Under the pieces are notes generated by a model. That model made no database searches and was not told where the DNA came from. It worked only from the letters and a program-made list of their open reading frames with translations. Both the position numbers and the translations under genes were made by a program. Source: RBG-13-68-16 sp041494245 (GTDB taxonomy: Bacteria > Acidobacteriota > Thermoanaerobaculia > Thermoanaerobaculales > Thermoanaerobaculaceae). Taken from it: a stretch of 64,000 bases of DNA. How positions within the stretch are numbered: the stretch's first letter is position 1; each line of letters starts with the position of its first letter. Below are positions 47,677-56,472 of the stretch, one piece after another. The stretch lies in contig JBGQAK010000002.1 of assembly GCA_041494245.1 (NCBI GenBank), forward strand, positions 186,001 through 250,000, in the 5' to 3' direction.

Positions 47677-48129
47677 GTGTTCGGCAAGCTCGTGCAGACG
47701 GAAAACGATGTCGCGGCCCTGGTCCTGCGCCTGACGCTCGGGATCGTCATGTTTCCCCACGCTGCCCAGAAGGTCCTGGGCTGGTTCGGGGGCTACGGCC
47801 TGTCGGGGACATGGGGGTACCTGACCGGTCAGGCGCACATCCCGGCGCTCTTCGCGGCGCTCGCGATCGCCGCCGAGTTCCTCGGCTCGCTCGGCCTGAT
47901 CACGGGGCTGCTCGGCCGGGTTGCCGCCTTCGGGATCGGTGTCGAGATGGCGGTCGCGGCGGTTGTGGGCCACCACCTTGCGAACGGTTTCTTCATGAAC
48001 TGGTTCGGCAATCAGAAGGGTGAGGGGTTCGAGTACCACATCCTGGCGATCGGGATCGCCCTCGCGGTGATGATCAAGGGCAGCGGGGCGCTTTCGCTGG
48101 ACCGCCTCATCGCCGGTGGCAGAAGGTAG
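47677..48129 (+). CDS. DoxX-family membrane protein
   Basis: A 150-residue integral membrane protein with four helices. The family motifs LVLRLTLGIVMFPHAAQKVLGWF (~17-39, shortened here), PALFAALAIAAEFLGSLGLI and ILAIGIALAVMIKGSGALSLDR are those of DoxX/YphA proteins, often involved in redox or thiosulfate metabolism or stress. GTG start at 47677 with AAGGAGG upstream. No DoxD/SodA partner is nearby. Confidence 0.8.
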   Translation: MFGKLVQTENDVAALVLRLTLGIVMFPHAAQKVLGWFGGYGLSGTWGYLTGQAHIPALFAALAIAAEFLGSLGLITGLLGRVAAFGIGVEMAVAAVVGHHLANGFFMNWFGNQKGEGFEYHILAIGIALAVMIKGSGALSLDRLIAGGRR

Positions 48130-48405
48130 CACCGCAGGCCGGCGCGCACCGCGCTGCAGGCCGCCTTCCCGCGCCGGGTCCTGACGCGGTCACGCTGAGC
48201 GCGCTTCGCGGCGTGCCGGTGGCGGCGGAGGCTTGCCCGAGGAGCGCAGCACGATGCCCTCTTCATTTTGCGTCTCAGTCTGATATATTGCCCCTCCCTC
48301 CCTCCTTCCGGCCGGCAGCGGCTTCGACGGCTTTCCTCGCGTCGCAACTTCTGGTAGTTTCCGGGCTCAGAGCCCTTCCTTGGGTTGACCGCTTGCGGGG
48401 GTGTC

Positions 48406-49239
48406 ATGATCCGAAGAGCCGTACAGCTTGCATCGCCCACGTTCCTTGCGCTCCTCGCGGTTCCGGGGGTGCTGCTGCTGGGTGCCTGCGAGAGCACGAA
48501 GCCCCAGCCGCGACCTGCCGCGAAGCCAGCCGAGCAGGCCACGCCGGGGCCCACGAGGGTCGACCAGCTCGTCGTCGAGAACAAGGGGCTGGAGGAGGCC
48601 CTCACGAAGGAGCAGGCCGCCCGGAAAGGGCTCGAGGACCAGGTCGCCAGGGACAACCTGCGCCTGCTGGAGAAGGACACCCAGATCAAGGAGCTCAAGG
48701 ACCGGCAGGCGGAGCTGCAGACCAAGCTGGACGAGGCGATTCTCGAGGTCGTGCGCGCCAAGGGCAAGCTGCGCAGCCTGGAGAGCAGAGCCGAGGCGGC
48801 CTCCAACATGGCGGAGGCCGAGATCGCCCTCAAGTCGCTCGACGGTCAGGTCCACGGCACCGAGGCGAAGCAAGAGCTCACGCAGGCGGAGCAGCTCCTG
48901 AAGATGAGCGCGGCGGAGTTCAAGAAGGAGAACTACGGCGGGGCGCTCTACCTGGCCAACGAGACGAAGAGCCGCCTGAGGGCTGCCGGGGCGCGCGCCG
49001 TTTCCCACGAAGGACCGGAAGCCACCCCCGGGGAGTCGGTGTTTGCCGCGCCGTTGCCGTTGCAGGTGGTCAGGGTCTGCAACCTCCGCGAGGGGCCGGG
49101 GACCGAGTTCAAGGCGGTCGCCACTCTCCAGAAGGGCACCAAGGTGCAGGGGTACGCCCAGAAGGGGCAGTGGCTGCGGGTCAAGGAGGAGGGCGGCGCG
49201 ACCGGTTGGGTCCTCCAGAGCCTGGTGGCGCCCCGCTAG
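48406..49239 (+). CDS. Lipoprotein with coiled coil and SH3b domain
   Basis: A 277-residue lipoprotein. The signal ends in LLLGAC (Cys28). Residues ~50-185 form a long coiled coil (VENKGLEEALTKEQAARKGL; LQTKLDEAILEVVRAKGKL). Residues ~215-277 are a bacterial SH3 domain with NLREGPGTEFKAVATLQKGT and TGWVLQSLVAP, the sort of domain that binds peptidoglycan. GGGGGTG lies before the ATG. Likely sits in the periplasm and contacts the cell wall. Confidence 0.75.
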   Translation: MIRRAVQLASPTFLALLAVPGVLLLGACESTKPQPRPAAKPAEQATPGPTRVDQLVVENKGLEEALTKEQAARKGLEDQVARDNLRLLEKDTQIKELKDRQAELQTKLDEAILEVVRAKGKLRSLESRAEAASNMAEAEIALKSLDGQVHGTEAKQELTQAEQLLKMSAAEFKKENYGGALYLANETKSRLRAAGARAVSHEGPEATPGESVFAAPLPLQVVRVCNLREGPGTEFKAVATLQKGTKVQGYAQKGQWLRVKEEGGATGWVLQSLVAPR

Positions 49240-50960
49240 CTTTTCGCCTGCTCCCCGTCCCCCGGCGGCGCCGCCTCGAGCCGGACCGGGTCATCGAACA
49301 CCACGACGCGGTTGCGCCCGAGCTGCTTCGCCCGGTAGAGTGCCGTGTCCGCGCTCCTGACCAGCGACTCCGGGCTGTCGTTCTCGTTCACCTGGGCCAC
49401 CCCGACGCTGACCGTGACGGTGACCGGGGCGGTTTTCCCCGGGAACTCCTCGGCCGCCGCGAGGTTGCGGATTCGCTCCGCGACCTGCGCTGCGGTCGCG
49501 GCGTCGGTCTCCGGAAGGACGACCAGGAACTCCTCGCCTCCGTGGCGGGCCGCGTAGTCCGAACCGCGCAGCGAGCCGCGGAAAACCTCGGCCATCCGCC
49601 TGAGCACGTCGTCACCCGCCAGGTGGCCATTGGCGTCGTTGTAGAGCTTGAAGTGGTCGATGTCGATCATCAGCACGGAGAGCGGTCTGCGGTGGTGATC
49701 GTAGGCGGCGAGCTCGAGAGCGAGCGTCTCCCAGACGTGCTTGCGGTTAAACAGGCCGGTCAGGCTGTCGGTCACCGAGAGATCCTGCAGCTCGCGGTTC
49801 CTCTGACGGAGGGTCTGATTGATGTCATCCAGCTCGGCTCGACCCTGGCGCAGCTGCTCGACCATGTCGTTGAAGACCGTGGTCATGTAGCCCAACTCGC
49901 TGCCGCCGCTGAGCGGGAGGCGGACCCCCAGGTCGCCGGAGGCCACCTGGGCCGCGCCGCGAATCAAGCGGTCCAGCGGGCGCACGATCGTGAGGCCGAG
50001 GAGGTAGGCGAGCACGCCGACCCCCACCAGGAGGCCGAGCGCCAGCCCGACAGTCACGTTGCGGAGCCGGTAGATCTCCGCGAACGCTTGCGCACGGTCT
50101 TTCTCGGCCACGACGCCTTGCTGCACGTTGGGCACCCTCCTGAGAGCGCCGATCACCTCCGCACCGGTGTAGCCCCGGTAGACGAGCGGTACGCCCTCAC
50201 GGGCGAAGAGGTTCCCGACCGCCCCGAGCGCCAGCCTGGCCTTCGCAAACCCCCCTGGCGGCGGCTGGCTGGCGGTAATCACCGGGCCGCCCGGGGCCAG
50301 GAGGTAGAGCCCGCCGAGGTCGTGGCCGGCATAGCCCTTGAGGATCGCGGCCACGCCCTTGAAGTTCTGCTTCGCGACCAGCACGCCCAGGAAGCGCTCG
50401 TTCGCGCTGACAATCGGCACCGCCACGGTCATCACGTTTGCGCCCAGGGCCTGGTCCCAGCTGGGATCGCCGAGGGTACTCTCACCCGAGCGCGCCCGCC
50501 GCAGCCAGTCCGGCGGCAGGCCGAACGTGCCCGTGCCCGCGCCGCTCGTCGCCACCACAGTTCCGTCCGGGGCCACGACACCGAGCTCCTCGTAGTCGGC
50601 GAACTTGCCCCGCACCGATCGCAGGTAGTCGCGCAGCCGGCGGAGCGAGGGATCGCCCTCGAAACGTTGTTGCCCGGGGGCCAGCAGCTTCTCGAGGTTC
50701 TCGGTGACCACGTAGGAGCTGGCGAAGACGCGCAGGTCGTAGAGGCGCTCCTTGAGCCAGAGGTCGAGCTCCCTCGAGGCGTTCAGCGTGACGCTCTGTA
50801 GCTCCTGGGTGATCTTCTCGGTCAGGACCTGTCGGTTCTGGACGTAGGAAAGCCACCCCATCGTGAGCGAGGGGATGAGGGTGGCGAGCAGGGCGAACGC
50901 AGTGATCTGCGTCTTGATACCGTGCAAGCCGAACGCCGCGAGGGGGGATGCACGCTTCAC
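49236..50960 (-). CDS. Membrane diguanylate cyclase (dCache-HAMP-GGDEF)
   Basis: A 574-residue sensor enzyme making cyclic di-GMP. One N-terminal helix (TAFALLATLIPSLTMGWLS region, ~12-35), a periplasmic dCache-like sensor (~40-285), a second helix (VGLALGLLVGVGVLAYLLGL), a HAMP domain (RPLDRLIRGAAQVASGDLGV), a short coiled coil, and a GGDEF domain with the active loop GGEEF and an RxxD inhibitory site five residues before it (RGSD). The start is placed at GTG 50960 because a consensus promoter puts the mRNA start there. The stop overlaps the neighbouring lipoprotein stop by 4 bases. Confidence 0.88.
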   Translation of the reverse strand: MKRASPLAAFGLHGIKTQITAFALLATLIPSLTMGWLSYVQNRQVLTEKITQELQSVTLNASRELDLWLKERLYDLRVFASSYVVTENLEKLLAPGQQRFEGDPSLRRLRDYLRSVRGKFADYEELGVVAPDGTVVATSGAGTGTFGLPPDWLRRARSGESTLGDPSWDQALGANVMTVAVPIVSANERFLGVLVAKQNFKGVAAILKGYAGHDLGGLYLLAPGGPVITASQPPPGGFAKARLALGAVGNLFAREGVPLVYRGYTGAEVIGALRRVPNVQQGVVAEKDRAQAFAEIYRLRNVTVGLALGLLVGVGVLAYLLGLTIVRPLDRLIRGAAQVASGDLGVRLPLSGGSELGYMTTVFNDMVEQLRQGRAELDDINQTLRQRNRELQDLSVTDSLTGLFNRKHVWETLALELAAYDHHRRPLSVLMIDIDHFKLYNDANGHLAGDDVLRRMAEVFRGSLRGSDYAARHGGEEFLVVLPETDAATAAQVAERIRNLAAAEEFPGKTAPVTVTVSVGVAQVNENDSPESLVRSADTALYRAKQLGRNRVVVFDDPVRLEAAPPGDGEQAKS

Positions 50961-50968
50961 TAGGAGCG

Positions 50969-50996
50969 AGCATAGGGCCACCGCTCGGCGTGTCAA
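50969..50996 (-). promoter_or_regulatory. Promoter of the diguanylate cyclase
   Basis: On the minus strand TTGACA (50991-50996), 16 bases, TATGCT (50969-50974), 8 bases before the GTG start at 50960. No Shine-Dalgarno, so leaderless. Confidence 0.75.
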
Positions 50997-51085
50997 GATG
51001 CGGCCGCCCCGCCGCCAGCGGGCGGCAGGCCCGGACTGTGGTTGCTCCTCCCGTCTCACAACGTGCGCCGGGACACACCTTTGTG

Positions 51086-51114
51086 TTGCACAAAACCCCC
51101 GCCGACCCTAGACT
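51086..51114 (+). promoter_or_regulatory. Promoter of the small lipoprotein gene
   Basis: TTGCAC (51086-51091), 17 bases, TAGACT (51109-51114), six bases before GTG 51121; leaderless. It is back-to-back with the diguanylate-cyclase promoter. Confidence 0.7.
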
Positions 51115-51120
51115 GATGGT

Positions 51121-51435
51121 GTGAAGGCGTGCCGCAACCTGGCTCTCGTGCTCCTCCCGCTGGCGCTGCTGGCCGCGGGCTGCCACGACCGCCTCCTCGG
51201 GCAGCAGTCCGATGTCGTCGTCCTCAACCAGTCGAGCTGCAACCTGACGGTCTCGATCGACGGTTGGGACGCCGTCACCGTCCCAAGCGGCTCCACGCTG
51301 GTCGTGGACAACGTGGGGTCGGGTCGCCACGTCCTCGAGGCCAGGGACCGGGCCGGACGCCTGGTGCAGCGCCGGTACGTCGAGGTCGCCAGCGGCGAGA
51401 GCTTCAGCTGGAGCATCGCGTCCTGCCCGTCGTAG
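51121..51435 (+). CDS. Small lipoprotein
   Basis: A 104-residue lipoprotein: ALVLLPLALLAAGC gives the signal and lipobox LAAGC (Cys21). The mature part is a small beta-rich domain (VVLNQSSCNLTVSIDGWDAV, then GRHVLEARDRAG) with two Cys (NQSSCN and IASCPS) that may pair. Function unknown. The promoter makes the GTG at 51121 the first codon of the mRNA. Confidence 0.65.
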   Translation: MKACRNLALVLLPLALLAAGCHDRLLGQQSDVVVLNQSSCNLTVSIDGWDAVTVPSGSTLVVDNVGSGRHVLEARDRAGRLVQRRYVEVASGESFSWSIASCPS

Positions 51436-51540
51436 CCGCCGGTCGCCGCGACCCGCGGTCCGCACACCCCTGACAGTGCCGTGGCAAACCGTCGGGCTGC
51501 GATTTCGTACAAGCTAGTCGACGCGGGAGAGATCGAGACC

Positions 51541-52527
51541 ATGGCCAGCGTGACCGAGAACCTCGTCCGACACCAGTTGCAGGATCGCAAGCGGCGCCTC
51601 GAGGACGCGTTGCAGAAGACCCCGGGCGCGGCGCAGTTCGAGCGCCTGCTTGAGGAGGTCGACGCGGCCCTGGCGCGCGTCGAGGCGGGGTCGTTCGGCC
51701 TGTGCGAGGTTTGCCACGACAACATCGAGGGCGACCGGCTGATGGCGGATCCGCTCGTCCGCTTCTGCCTCGACCACCTCACCGAGCAGGAGCAGAGAGC
51801 CCTCGAGCAGGACCTGCAGGTGGCCGGCCGGATCCAGAGGGGCCTCCTCCCCGAGCATGACCTGAGCCACGGAGGGTGGGAGTTCCACTACCGCTACGAG
51901 CCCGCCGGGCCGGTGAGCGGCGACTACTGCGACGTGGTGCGCCCCGAGGGCGACGGCGGCGACATGTTTTTCCTGTTCGGCGACGTCTCGGGCAAGGGCG
52001 TGCCGGCGGCGATCCTGATGGCGCACCTCCACGCGACGTTCCGGAGCCTGATCGCCGCGGATTTCTCGGTCGGGCAGCTCGTCGAGCGCGCCAACCGTAT
52101 CTTCCGCGAGAGCACGCTGTCCCCCTACTTCGCGACGCTCGTGGTCGGGCGCGCCTCCGCCTCAGGCGAGCTGGAGATCTGCAACGCCGGCCACTGGCCG
52201 CCGCTCGTGCTCTCCAAGGGCAGGGTGACCGCGGTGGACCCGACGGGGCTGCCAGTCGGCGCGTTCTACAGTACGCACTACACCTCCCGCACCCTCTCGC
52301 TCGCTCCCGGGGACACGATGATCCTCTACACCGACGGTCTCTCGGAGGCCCGCAACCACGCAGGCGCCGAGTACGGCTCGGAGAGGATCGCGAAGGTGCT
52401 GTCCGCCTCCTCGCACCTCGACCCGCGGGAGCTCGCGGCGACCTGCCTGGATGACCTCGCGGCCCACCTCAACGGCGCGCCCAGGGCGGATGACCTCACG
52501 CTCATGGTCGTCCGGCGCGCCGCCTGA
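51541..52527 (+). CDS. SpoIIE-type PP2C phosphatase with TraR/DksA-like zinc segment
   Basis: A 328-residue protein. Residues ~1-85 are helical and include GSFGLCEVCHDNIEGDRLMADPLVRFC (core CEVCHDNI), a TraR/DksA-like zinc finger with three of the usual four Cys. Residues ~95-328 are a SpoIIE/RsbU phosphatase domain: RIQRGLLPEHDLSHGGWEF, the metal Asp motifs VSGDYCDVV and FGDVSGKGVPAAILMA, and DTMILYTDGLSEARN. Such enzymes dephosphorylate anti-anti-sigma factors. No partner (anti-sigma or STAS) is adjacent. Start 51541 follows GGGAGAG; an in-frame GTG at 51481 is possible. Confidence 0.8.
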   Translation: MASVTENLVRHQLQDRKRRLEDALQKTPGAAQFERLLEEVDAALARVEAGSFGLCEVCHDNIEGDRLMADPLVRFCLDHLTEQEQRALEQDLQVAGRIQRGLLPEHDLSHGGWEFHYRYEPAGPVSGDYCDVVRPEGDGGDMFFLFGDVSGKGVPAAILMAHLHATFRSLIAADFSVGQLVERANRIFRESTLSPYFATLVVGRASASGELEICNAGHWPPLVLSKGRVTAVDPTGLPVGAFYSTHYTSRTLSLAPGDTMILYTDGLSEARNHAGAEYGSERIAKVLSASSHLDPRELAATCLDDLAAHLNGAPRADDLTLMVVRRAA

Positions 52528-52565
52528 CGCCTGCCTCCGCCCTGCTTGTGCTCTCGCCGGGATGG

Positions 52566-55139
52566 CTACGCGACGGCCGCGGCGGGACGTGCGGCGAGCA
52601 GCACCGCCTCCCGCAGCACGCGGACGAGCGGCCTCGCCGCCTCGGGCACGCCGAGCGCCTCGAGCAGGTCCTTGACGGAGGCGGTCGCCCCGCTCGGCTG
52701 GTGGGCGTTCAGCGTGACCACCAGGTCCACCCCGTCCACCCGCCACTCGAGGACCTGGCCGGCCAGCTCGCCGAGGGCCGCCGGGGCCGCGGGCCACGCC
52801 GGGGCGCCGGGCACACGGCGCAACCGGTACCGGCAGGCCGAGACGGCCTTGCCCAGGGAGGGGATGCCCTCGGGGAGGGCATGGCAGCCGGTGAGCTGCA
52901 ACCCCTCGGGCAGCACCCGGTTGGCGGACGAGAGCATGCCCACCTCGACCGGGGCGTGGCACTCCACGTCAAAGTGCTCCGCCAGGGCCTCGTACCCGAG
53001 CGAGAGCGCCGGCCCCATCGAGAGCCGGATGTGCGGGTTGTACCCCTCCGTGTAGCGCACGGGGACGGCGGCGGCGCGCAGGGCGCGCTCCAGCAGGTCC
53101 ATCACGTTGCGGTGCGAGAGCCAGCGCGCGTCGCCGAGCTTGCCGAAGCTGAAGCGATAGCGCGCGAGACGCTCGGGCTGGACGAGCGGTGGACGCGCCG
53201 GAAGCACGCGCGGGAGCGGGCGCAGCCGGTACGCCGCGTTCCCCGCCCGCGCCAGTTCCGGGGCCTCTTCGCCCACCACCGGCAGCGTCGGCAGCGCGAG
53301 CTGGGTGTCGAGGCCGTCCCCGGGGATCCCGCACCGCATGCAGTCCCCCCACCGGCAGTCGGGGGTCGAGGCCTCCACGAAGCCGCGCCTGCGTTCGGCC
53401 TTGAGGAAGCCCTTGCGGACCCCGGCGTCGATCACGTCCCAGGGCAGGGTGGCGACGAGCTCGCGCGCCCCCAGCTCGCCCTCCACGTCCACCCCCGCCT
53501 CGGCGAGCGCCTGCTCCCAGGCGCCGAGGTTGAGCCATTCCCCCCAGCCGTCGAACACGGCGCCGAGGTCGTGGGCGCGGGCGATGACCGCGCCGAGCCG
53601 GCGGTCCCCGCGCGAGAGGATCGCCTCCAGGCGGGACTCCGCGGGCTCGTTCCAGGTGAGCTTCGCGTGGCGGATGCGTCTGAACCAGTTGCGCAGCAGC
53701 CCGATGCGGCGTGCCAGCTCCTCGGCCGGCACGAACGGCTCCCACTGGAACGGGGTCCAGCTCTTGGGGACGAACGGGCCCACCGAGACCTTCAGCTCGG
53801 CCTTGCGATTGCCCACCCGGCGGGCCGCGTCCAGGATCCCTTCGGCGAGCCTGGCGAGCTCCTCTAGGTCCTCGTCGGTCTCCGTGGGCAGGCCGATCAT
53901 CGCGTACACCTTGATGAGGTTCCAGCCGCGCGAGAACGCAACCTCGGCGGCGGCGATCATGTCCGCGTTGGTGAACGTCTTGTTGATCACGCGCCGCAGG
54001 CGGTCGGAGCCGGTCTCGGGCGCGAAGGTGAACCCCGACTTGCGCACGCGGGACACGGCGTCGGCCACCGCCACCGAGAACGACTCGGCGCGCAGCGAGG
54101 GGAGCGACACGCCGACGCGCCTGGGTGCGAGCCTCTCGGCGAGGTGGAAGGCGAGCGGCTCGATCTGGGAGTAATCGGCCGTGGAGAGCGCCAGCAGGCC
54201 GACCTCCTCGTACCCGGTGGCGTCCACGTGGGCTTCCATCGTCTTGAGAACAGTCTCAGGATCGTGCTCGCGCACCGGCCGGTACCAGTAGCCGGCCTGG
54301 CAGAAGCGGCACCCCTGGGTGCAGCCGCGCACAACCTCCATGCCGAGGCGGTCCTGCACGACCTCCACCGCCGGGACCATCGGATCGGCGGGCACGTCGG
54401 CGGGGTCGAGCCTCTCCACGAACACCCGCGCCACCGGGAACGCCGCCGCCTCGTCGAGCACCTGGACGGTGCCGCCGTGCGCGGGGGTCGCGGCCGGGGT
54501 CCACGCGTAGAACTGCGGGACGTACATGCCGGGGATGCGGGCGAGCGCGCGCAGCGTTTCGCGCCGCGGCACGCCGGCGGCCTTCGCGGCCTTCACTGCC
54601 TCAATGAGCGCGCGCAGCAGCACCTCGCCGTCGCCGATCGCAAAGGCGTCGAAGAAGTCCGCGACCGGTTCGGGGTTGGCCATGCACGGCCCGCCCCCCA
54701 CGACGAGCGGGTGGGTCTCGTCGCGGTCGCGGGAGAAGCGCGGGATCCCCGCCAGGTCCAGCAGGTAGGGGACGTTGACGTAGTTGAGCTCGGTCTGCAG
54801 GGTGATCCCGACGACGTCGAAGCTGGCGGCCGGGTGGTAGGACTCCAGGGAGTAGAGCGGGATCCCGGCGGCGCGCATCGCGGCCGCCATGTCGGGCCAG
54901 GGGGCAAACGTCCGCTCGGCGAGCGCGTCGGGGCGGGCGTTGGCGATGTGGTAGAGAATGCGCGTTCCCTGGTGGGACATGCCGATGCCGTACTCGTCCG
55001 GAAACGCGAGCACGATGCGGACCGCCGCCGCCTCCCACCGCTTGACCGTACGGTTGCGCTCGATGCCGAGATAGCGACCGGGTTTCTGCACGCCGGCCAG
55101 AATGCGATCGAGTCCGGCGCGGATCTCCTGAGGCTGCAT
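52566..55139 (-). CDS. B12-binding radical SAM protein fused to a TIGR03936-type C-terminal domain
   Basis: An 857-residue protein. It has an N-terminal B12-binding-like region (~20-230), then a radical-SAM domain with the cluster motif GCTQGCRFCQAG (C-x3-C-x2-C, ~residue 285), the GGGP and FAPETGSDR segments, and YGIGMSHQGTRI. The C-terminal ~220 residues (RYRFSFGKLGDARWLSHRNV ... GYNPHIRLSMGPALSLG) form the DUF2344/TIGR03936 domain, usually a separate protein next to it and associated with ribonuclease E/G. The two are fused here. Start 55139 has GGGGAG upstream and a TACAAT a little further. The substrate is unknown. Confidence 0.85.
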   Translation of the reverse strand: MQPQEIRAGLDRILAGVQKPGRYLGIERNRTVKRWEAAAVRIVLAFPDEYGIGMSHQGTRILYHIANARPDALAERTFAPWPDMAAAMRAAGIPLYSLESYHPAASFDVVGITLQTELNYVNVPYLLDLAGIPRFSRDRDETHPLVVGGGPCMANPEPVADFFDAFAIGDGEVLLRALIEAVKAAKAAGVPRRETLRALARIPGMYVPQFYAWTPAATPAHGGTVQVLDEAAAFPVARVFVERLDPADVPADPMVPAVEVVQDRLGMEVVRGCTQGCRFCQAGYWYRPVREHDPETVLKTMEAHVDATGYEEVGLLALSTADYSQIEPLAFHLAERLAPRRVGVSLPSLRAESFSVAVADAVSRVRKSGFTFAPETGSDRLRRVINKTFTNADMIAAAEVAFSRGWNLIKVYAMIGLPTETDEDLEELARLAEGILDAARRVGNRKAELKVSVGPFVPKSWTPFQWEPFVPAEELARRIGLLRNWFRRIRHAKLTWNEPAESRLEAILSRGDRRLGAVIARAHDLGAVFDGWGEWLNLGAWEQALAEAGVDVEGELGARELVATLPWDVIDAGVRKGFLKAERRRGFVEASTPDCRWGDCMRCGIPGDGLDTQLALPTLPVVGEEAPELARAGNAAYRLRPLPRVLPARPPLVQPERLARYRFSFGKLGDARWLSHRNVMDLLERALRAAAVPVRYTEGYNPHIRLSMGPALSLGYEALAEHFDVECHAPVEVGMLSSANRVLPEGLQLTGCHALPEGIPSLGKAVSACRYRLRRVPGAPAWPAAPAALGELAGQVLEWRVDGVDLVVTLNAHQPSGATASVKDLLEALGVPEAARPLVRVLREAVLLAARPAAAVA

Positions 55140-55275
55140 CAAAATCTCCCCCGGAGATTGTAGCCGATGGCGGTCGCCGTCCGCGGCACGAGGACGACCC
55201 CTTTCCCACCCTGAGGCGCGGCTAGAATGCGCGCACCAGGCAATCGCGTTTGGGTGGGCGAGGTTGGCGGGATCG

Positions 55276-56472
55276 ATGAGCGATTTGACCGTTGCGGGGG
55301 ATCGGGTCTGGGACGCCGTCATCGTCGGCGCCGGACCGGCGGGCTCCACGGTGGCGCTGCACCTGGCGCAGCGCGGGCGCAGCGTGCTCCTCCTCGACCG
55401 GCACCGGTTTCCCCGCGACAAGGTCTGCGGTGACGGGCTCGTCGAGGATGCCCTCCGCTGCCTGGAGCGCGCCGACCTGCTCGAGAAGGTGGCCGCCGGC
55501 GCGCACGCGCTTTCGATCTGCAGCGTGTTCTCGCCCAGGCGGGTCGAGGTGCGGGTCCCCGGGCGCTACCTCACGATCAGGCGCGTCGACCTGGATGAGA
55601 TCCTGCGCGCCGAGGCGGTCGGGCGCGGGGCCGCGTTCGCGGTGGGCACGGTCTCCGGCGTCCGCAGGGACGGGGACGGGCTCTTCACCGTCACCCTGGA
55701 GGGAGCACCCGCACCCAGGTCGCGCTGCGTGGTCCTGGCCGCAGGGGCCAACCCGGCGCTCCTGAAGCGCTGCGGGGTTCCCTTCCGGCAGCAGGAGGGC
55801 GTGGCTGCCGCGATCCGCGGCTACGTCACGTCGACGTTCGAGCTCGACCGGCTTATCGTCTCGTATGACCGCACGATCACGCCCGGGTACGCCTGGATGT
55901 TCCCCCTTGGCAGGGGCAGGTACAACGTTGGCTGCGGGGTGTTCCACGACTCCGGCCGCGCCACGTCCCCCGACCTGCACGCCGTCCTCGCGAGGTTCCT
56001 GCGGGGCTTTCCTGCCGCACGGCAGCTCATGGAGGCGTCGGTGTCCACGACGAGGCCGAAGGGAGCGATGATCTGGTCGGGGCTTTCGGCCGCAACCCCG
56101 GTGTCCCCCGACGGGGTCCTGGTCGCCGGCGAGGGGATCGGGACGACGCTTCCCCTCACCGGGGAGGGCATCGGGAAGGCGATGGAGTCGGCTGAGCTGG
56201 CCGCGCTCGCGGCGGACGCTTTCCTGTCGTCGGGGGACCCCGAGGCGCTCCTCGGTTACGCCGGCCTGGTCGAGGGGCGCCTGCGCCCGAAGTACCGGGG
56301 CTACCTGACGGCGCAGAGTTGGCTCGCCTGGCCCCGGCTGGCCGACTTCATCTGCTGGAGGGCGCGGCGCAGTCCGCGCTACGCCACCCTCATCGCCGGG
56401 ATTTTGACGGAGGCGGTGGACCCCTCGCGCGCTTTCTCCGTGCGCGGCGTCCTGGCCTCTTTCTTCGGCTAA
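55276..56472 (+). CDS. FAD-dependent geranylgeranyl reductase-like oxidoreductase
   Basis: A 398-residue flavoprotein. The N-terminal FAD motif VIVGAGPAGSTVALHLAQRG (~residue 15) is followed by RHRFPRDKVCGDGLVEDAL with the conserved DKVCGD of geranylgeranyl reductases, and the C-terminal FAD contact GVLVAGEGIGTTLPLTGEGI (~275-295). Family members reduce isoprenoid double bonds. TAGAAT at 55223-55228 may be the -10 with a ~40-base leader. The start at ATG 55276 is chosen over a TTG at 55264. Convergent with the M28 peptidase gene; the ends overlap by 4 bases. Confidence 0.82.
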   Translation: MSDLTVAGDRVWDAVIVGAGPAGSTVALHLAQRGRSVLLLDRHRFPRDKVCGDGLVEDALRCLERADLLEKVAAGAHALSICSVFSPRRVEVRVPGRYLTIRRVDLDEILRAEAVGRGAAFAVGTVSGVRRDGDGLFTVTLEGAPAPRSRCVVLAAGANPALLKRCGVPFRQQEGVAAAIRGYVTSTFELDRLIVSYDRTITPGYAWMFPLGRGRYNVGCGVFHDSGRATSPDLHAVLARFLRGFPAARQLMEASVSTTRPKGAMIWSGLSAATPVSPDGVLVAGEGIGTTLPLTGEGIGKAMESAELAALAADAFLSSGDPEALLGYAGLVEGRLRPKYRGYLTAQSWLAWPRLADFICWRARRSPRYATLIAGILTEAVDPSRAFSVRGVLASFFG

